Source: Flavobacterium sp. KACC 22763 | GTDB taxonomy: Bacteria; Bacteroidota; Bacteroidia; Flavobacteriales; Flavobacteriaceae | Reading direction: 5' to 3' | Assembly: GCF_028736155.1 (NCBI RefSeq) | Contig: NZ_CP117879.1 | Span: 4,464,001-4,528,000, forward strand | DNA: 64,000 nt | In this document: positions 61,422-64,000 of the stretch, piece after piece | How positions within the stretch are numbered: position 1 is the stretch's first letter | Layout: the number at the start of each line of letters is the position of its first letter | Position numbers and translations under genes: made by a program | Notes under the pieces: model-generated | The model's database searches: none | Told to the model about the DNA's origin: nothing | The model's input: the letters and a program-made list of their open reading frames with translations, nothing else

Positions 61422-61608
61422 ATTTTAGATTTTAGATTTTAGATTTTAGATTTTTTCAAATCTTTATCTACAATCCTTATTCTGCAATCTTTGTTTTAAG
61501 TTTTAGATTCTTCAATCTGAATTTTTCAATTCCTAATTATAATTTTAAATCTAAATTCTAAAATTTGCATTCTCAATCAGCAATCTAAAATCTACAATCT
61601 AAAATCTA
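61422..61608. repeat. nuoD-nuoE spacer with ATTTTAG heptamer repeats
   Basis: Four perfect tandem copies of ATTTTAG occupy 61422-61449. At the other end, two perfect copies of the 14-base unit CAATCTAAAATCTA lie at 61581-61608; these contain CTAAAAT, the reverse complement of the first unit. Degenerate units fill the middle. Confidence 0.85.
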
Positions 61609-61615
61609 CAATTAT

Positions 61616-62854
61616 CTAGGCGTCTAATTCTCCTGCAATTACGTTCAAACTTGAAAGAATGATAATTGCATCAGAAAGCATGGCACCTTTAATCATTTCT
61701 GGGAATGCTTGATAATAAATAAAGCATGGTCTTCTGAAATGTAATCTATATGGAGTTCTACTTCCGTCTGTTACTAAATAAAAACCAAGTTCTCCATTTC
61801 CTCCTTCTACAGGGTGATAGATTTCTGCAACTGGTACAGGAACTTCTCCCATTACGATCTTAAAGTGATAAATTAAAGATTCCATAGAAGTGTAGACATC
61901 TTCTTTTGGAGGAAGGTAGTAATCTGGAACTTCAGCGTGATATTCGTTTCCTGGAGGCATTTTCTCTAATGCCTGACGAATAATGCTTAAACTTTCCCAA
62001 ACTTCAGCATTACGAACACAGAAACGATCATAAGTATCTCCTGATTTTCCAACAGGAACAATAAAATCGAAATCTTCGTAAGATGAATAAGGCTGTGCTA
62101 CACGTACGTCATAATCAACTCCAGCAGCACGTAAGTTTGGACCTGTAAATCCGTAAGCCATTGCTTTTTCAGCAGTAATTCCACCTACATTTACAGTTCT
62201 GTCAAGGAAAATTCTATTTCTCTCGAATAAGTTTTGGAATTCTTGCCATACTGGTGGGAATTCTTCTAGGAATTTATCTAGTTTTTTGAAAACTTCTGGA
62301 GACCAGTCTCTTTCAAAACCACCGATTCTTCCCATATTTGTAGTCAAACGAGCTCCACAAATTTCTTCGTAGATTTCGTAGATTTTTTCTCTAAATTGAA
62401 ATACGTATAAGAAACCAGTATACGCACCTGTATCAACACCTAAGATACCATTACAGATAATGTGGTCCGTAATACGAGCCAGCTCCATAACAATAACTCT
62501 TAAATACTGAGCTCTTTTAGGAACTTCAATACCTAATAGTTTTTCTACTGTCATCCACCATCCCATATTATTAATAGGAGATGAACAATAGTTCATACGG
62601 TCTGTAAGAGGTGTAATTTGGTAAAAAGGACGATTTTCGGCAATTTTTTCAAATGCTCTGTGGATGTAACCAATAGTTGGCTCAGCCTCAAGAATTTTTT
62701 CACCATCCATCAATAAGATATTTTGAAAAATACCGTGTGTTGCAGGGTGAGTTGGACCTAAATTCAGAACAGAAAGTTCGCTTCCGTCGTCATTTAGTCT
62801 CTCCTTAATTATTTTAGCATAACGATGCTCTGGTGGTAATAATAGTTCTGACAT
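61616..62854 (-). CDS. nuoD: NADH-quinone oxidoreductase subunit D
   Basis: A 412-residue 49-kDa-type subunit that lines the quinone site. Family signatures are LNLGPTHPATHGIFQN, GYIHRAFEKIAENR, GWWMTVEKLLGIEVPKRAQY, GRIGGFERDW and the C-terminal FRRPCFIYYQAFPEMIKGA. It is not fused to nuoC, which lies 21 bases upstream. Confidence 0.97.
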   Translation of the reverse strand: MSELLLPPEHRYAKIIKERLNDDGSELSVLNLGPTHPATHGIFQNILLMDGEKILEAEPTIGYIHRAFEKIAENRPFYQITPLTDRMNYCSSPINNMGWWMTVEKLLGIEVPKRAQYLRVIVMELARITDHIICNGILGVDTGAYTGFLYVFQFREKIYEIYEEICGARLTTNMGRIGGFERDWSPEVFKKLDKFLEEFPPVWQEFQNLFERNRIFLDRTVNVGGITAEKAMAYGFTGPNLRAAGVDYDVRVAQPYSSYEDFDFIVPVGKSGDTYDRFCVRNAEVWESLSIIRQALEKMPPGNEYHAEVPDYYLPPKEDVYTSMESLIYHFKIVMGEVPVPVAEIYHPVEGGNGELGFYLVTDGSRTPYRLHFRRPCFIYYQAFPEMIKGAMLSDAIIILSSLNVIAGELDA

Positions 62855-62875
62855 TTTATAATGTTGAATTATTTT

Positions 62876-63397
62876 TTAGCAATTTGATGTTGTTCTTCCG
62901 AAGAATCTATCATCCTTATCTGTTCTTCCGCTGTCTTCCAATGGGAATTCTTTTCGCATTGGATGAGACTGCATTTCGTCCATATTTAAAATACGTTTCA
63001 ATTGAGGATGTCCTATAAAGTCAATCCCATAGAAATCGAAAGTTTCTCTTTCCATCCAATTGGATGAAAGGAAAATATTTGAAACCGATTTAATTTCTGG
63101 TTTTTCGCCGTTTAAGAAAACTTTGATTTTCAATCTTTTGTTTTCGTACCAGTTGTGTAAATGATAAACAACTGCAAACTGACGTTCTGTTTCATTATCC
63201 GGATAGTGAATTCCGCATAAGTCAGTTAAAAAATGAAATTTTAATTCTGGATCATTTTTAAGGAATAGAATCAGAGGCGTAATTTTATCAGCCGAAGCTT
63301 CTAAAGAAAAAATATCTCTTTCTTGCTGAAAGTTGAAAACATCGTTATTGAATGTTTCTACAAGTTTGTCTTGAATTTGGGTATTTTCTAAGGCCAT
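62876..63397 (-). CDS. nuoC: NADH-quinone oxidoreductase subunit C
   Basis: A 173-residue 30-kDa-type subunit. The region KSVSNIFLSSNWMERETFDF followed by YGIDFIGHPQLKRILNMDE is the family signature. It stands alone (no C-D fusion) and starts 1 base after nuoB. The C-terminus is short, ending FFGRTTSNC. Confidence 0.94.
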   Translation of the reverse strand: MALENTQIQDKLVETFNNDVFNFQQERDIFSLEASADKITPLILFLKNDPELKFHFLTDLCGIHYPDNETERQFAVVYHLHNWYENKRLKIKVFLNGEKPEIKSVSNIFLSSNWMERETFDFYGIDFIGHPQLKRILNMDEMQSHPMRKEFPLEDSGRTDKDDRFFGRTTSNC

Positions 63398-63398
63398 C

Positions 63399-63947
63399 TT
63401 ATGAGATATTATATGAAGCTAATAATTCTTGGTATTCTGGAGAGCTTCTTCTTCTTACAGATTCACTTTTCACTAAGTCTTGAAGTCTCATAACTCCATC
63501 AACAATTTGTTCTGGTCTTGGTGGGCATCCTGGTACATAAACGTCAACAGGAATTACTTTGTCAATTCCTTGAAGAACAGAATAAGTATCAAAAACTCCT
63601 CCTGAAGAAGCGCATGCTCCAACAGCAATTACCCAACGAGGCTCTGACATTTGTTCGTATACTTGTCTTAAAATAGGTGCCATTTTTTTAGAAATAGTTC
63701 CCATTACTAATAACATATCGGCTTGTCTTGGCGAGAAACTCACACGCTCAGAACCAAATCGAGCTAAGTCATAGTGAGATGCCATTGTTGCCATGAATTC
63801 GATACCACAGCATGAAGTCGCGAAAGGAAGCGGCCATAATGAGTTGGCTCTTGCTAAACCAACAACATCACTAAGTTTTGTAGCGAAGAAACCTTCACCA
63901 GTAACTCCTTCTGGCGGCGCAACCATATTTACTTTTGAATCGCTCAT
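63399..63947 (-). CDS. nuoB: NADH-quinone oxidoreductase subunit B (N2 cluster)
   Basis: A 182-residue subunit carrying cluster N2, the last Fe-S centre before quinone. Ligand motifs are ATSCCGIEFMA (adjacent Cys pair), VGACASSGG and VPGCPPRPE. The first 30 residues are short and polar. Upstream, 53 bases with ATTTTAG-like repeats reach the window edge; nuoA is expected beyond it. Confidence 0.96.
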   Translation of the reverse strand: MSDSKVNMVAPPEGVTGEGFFATKLSDVVGLARANSLWPLPFATSCCGIEFMATMASHYDLARFGSERVSFSPRQADMLLVMGTISKKMAPILRQVYEQMSEPRWVIAVGACASSGGVFDTYSVLQGIDKVIPVDVYVPGCPPRPEQIVDGVMRLQDLVKSESVRRRSSPEYQELLASYNIS

Positions 63948-63951
63948 TTTT

Positions 63952-63985
63952 ATTTTAGATTGTAGATTTCAGATTTTAGATTTTT
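63952..63985. repeat. ATTTTAG-type repeats upstream of nuoB
   Basis: ATTTTAG, ATTGTAG, ATTTCAG and ATTTTAG follow each other at 7-base intervals from 63952, then ATTTTTG. This is the same unit as in the nuoD-nuoE spacer, so the repeats mark at least two gaps of the same operon. Confidence 0.75.
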
Positions 63986-64000
63986 GATCTTGGAACCGAA

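Overview
The window looks like chromosomal DNA of a Flavobacterium-like member of the Bacteroidota. The evidence is low GC content, upstream regions with the Bacteroidota -7 element TAnnTTTG, SusC/SusD genes, Bacteroidota-type lipoprotein signals, type IX secretion (T9SS) C-terminal sorting domains, and a short NuoG in a nuoB-to-nuoN operon. No tRNA, rRNA, CRISPR array, transposase or phage gene was seen.

Layout. 1-521: end of a SUF Fe-S assembly cluster (sufB start and a SufA/HesB carrier). 853-2705: membrane-anchored coiled-coil protein and an MBL-fold hydrolase. 2792-8029: an FN3 lipoprotein and a 1510-residue leucine-rich-repeat T9SS protein. 8335-11914: an S8 subtilase and an M1 metallopeptidase. 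12051-14995: a Crp/Fnr-type regulator, a PRISE-like SDR, and an SDR-type L-threonine dehydrogenase. 15308-21063: a lipoprotein gene overlapping mfd, then two AT-rich orphan genes; a diverged copy of the last 25 codons of mfd lies beyond the first orphan. 21117-36784: an alpha-glucan utilisation locus on the minus strand: ECF sigma, FecR anti-sigma, SusC with an STN domain, SusD, SusE, a lipoprotein GH13 amylase, a GH97 glucosidase and a secreted multidomain GH13 amylase. 37169-40628: ACT-like protein, YraN, LD-carboxypeptidase and a beta-lactamase-fold hydrolase. 40758-46622: endonuclease/phosphatase, 3-hydroxyanthranilate dioxygenase, a tail-to-tail antitoxin/toxin pair, an exported class II cyclic-nucleotide phosphodiesterase, a TIMP-like membrane protein and an ALDH7-like dehydrogenase. 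46687-49545: a secreted PL1 pectate lyase preceded by a cluster of TGTAATnnATTACA operator-like palindromes. 50024-63947: Bax-inhibitor-1 protein and the complex I operon nuoB-C-D-E-F-G-H-I-J-K-L-M-N (nuoA would lie beyond the right edge).

How parts work together. The sus locus has the layout of a trans-envelope signalling system: SusC carries the STN domain that normally contacts FecR, which holds the ECF sigma factor; released sigma would drive capture (SusC/D/E) and hydrolysis (two GH13, one GH97) of starch-like glucans. The T9SS proteins (LRR protein, amylase, pectate lyase) are predicted to be cell-surface or secreted.

The most interesting signals are non-coding or organisational: the mfd tail duplication, the pectate lyase operator set abutting its -7 element, the convergent toxin-antitoxin pair, an FNR-type box next to a Crp/Fnr gene, several families of REP-like inverted repeats (one supplying a stop codon), heptanucleotide tandem repeats in nuo operon spacers, and a UUCG-capped structured element between the sigma and anti-sigma genes. 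All functional assignments are from reading the sequence; no database search was run.
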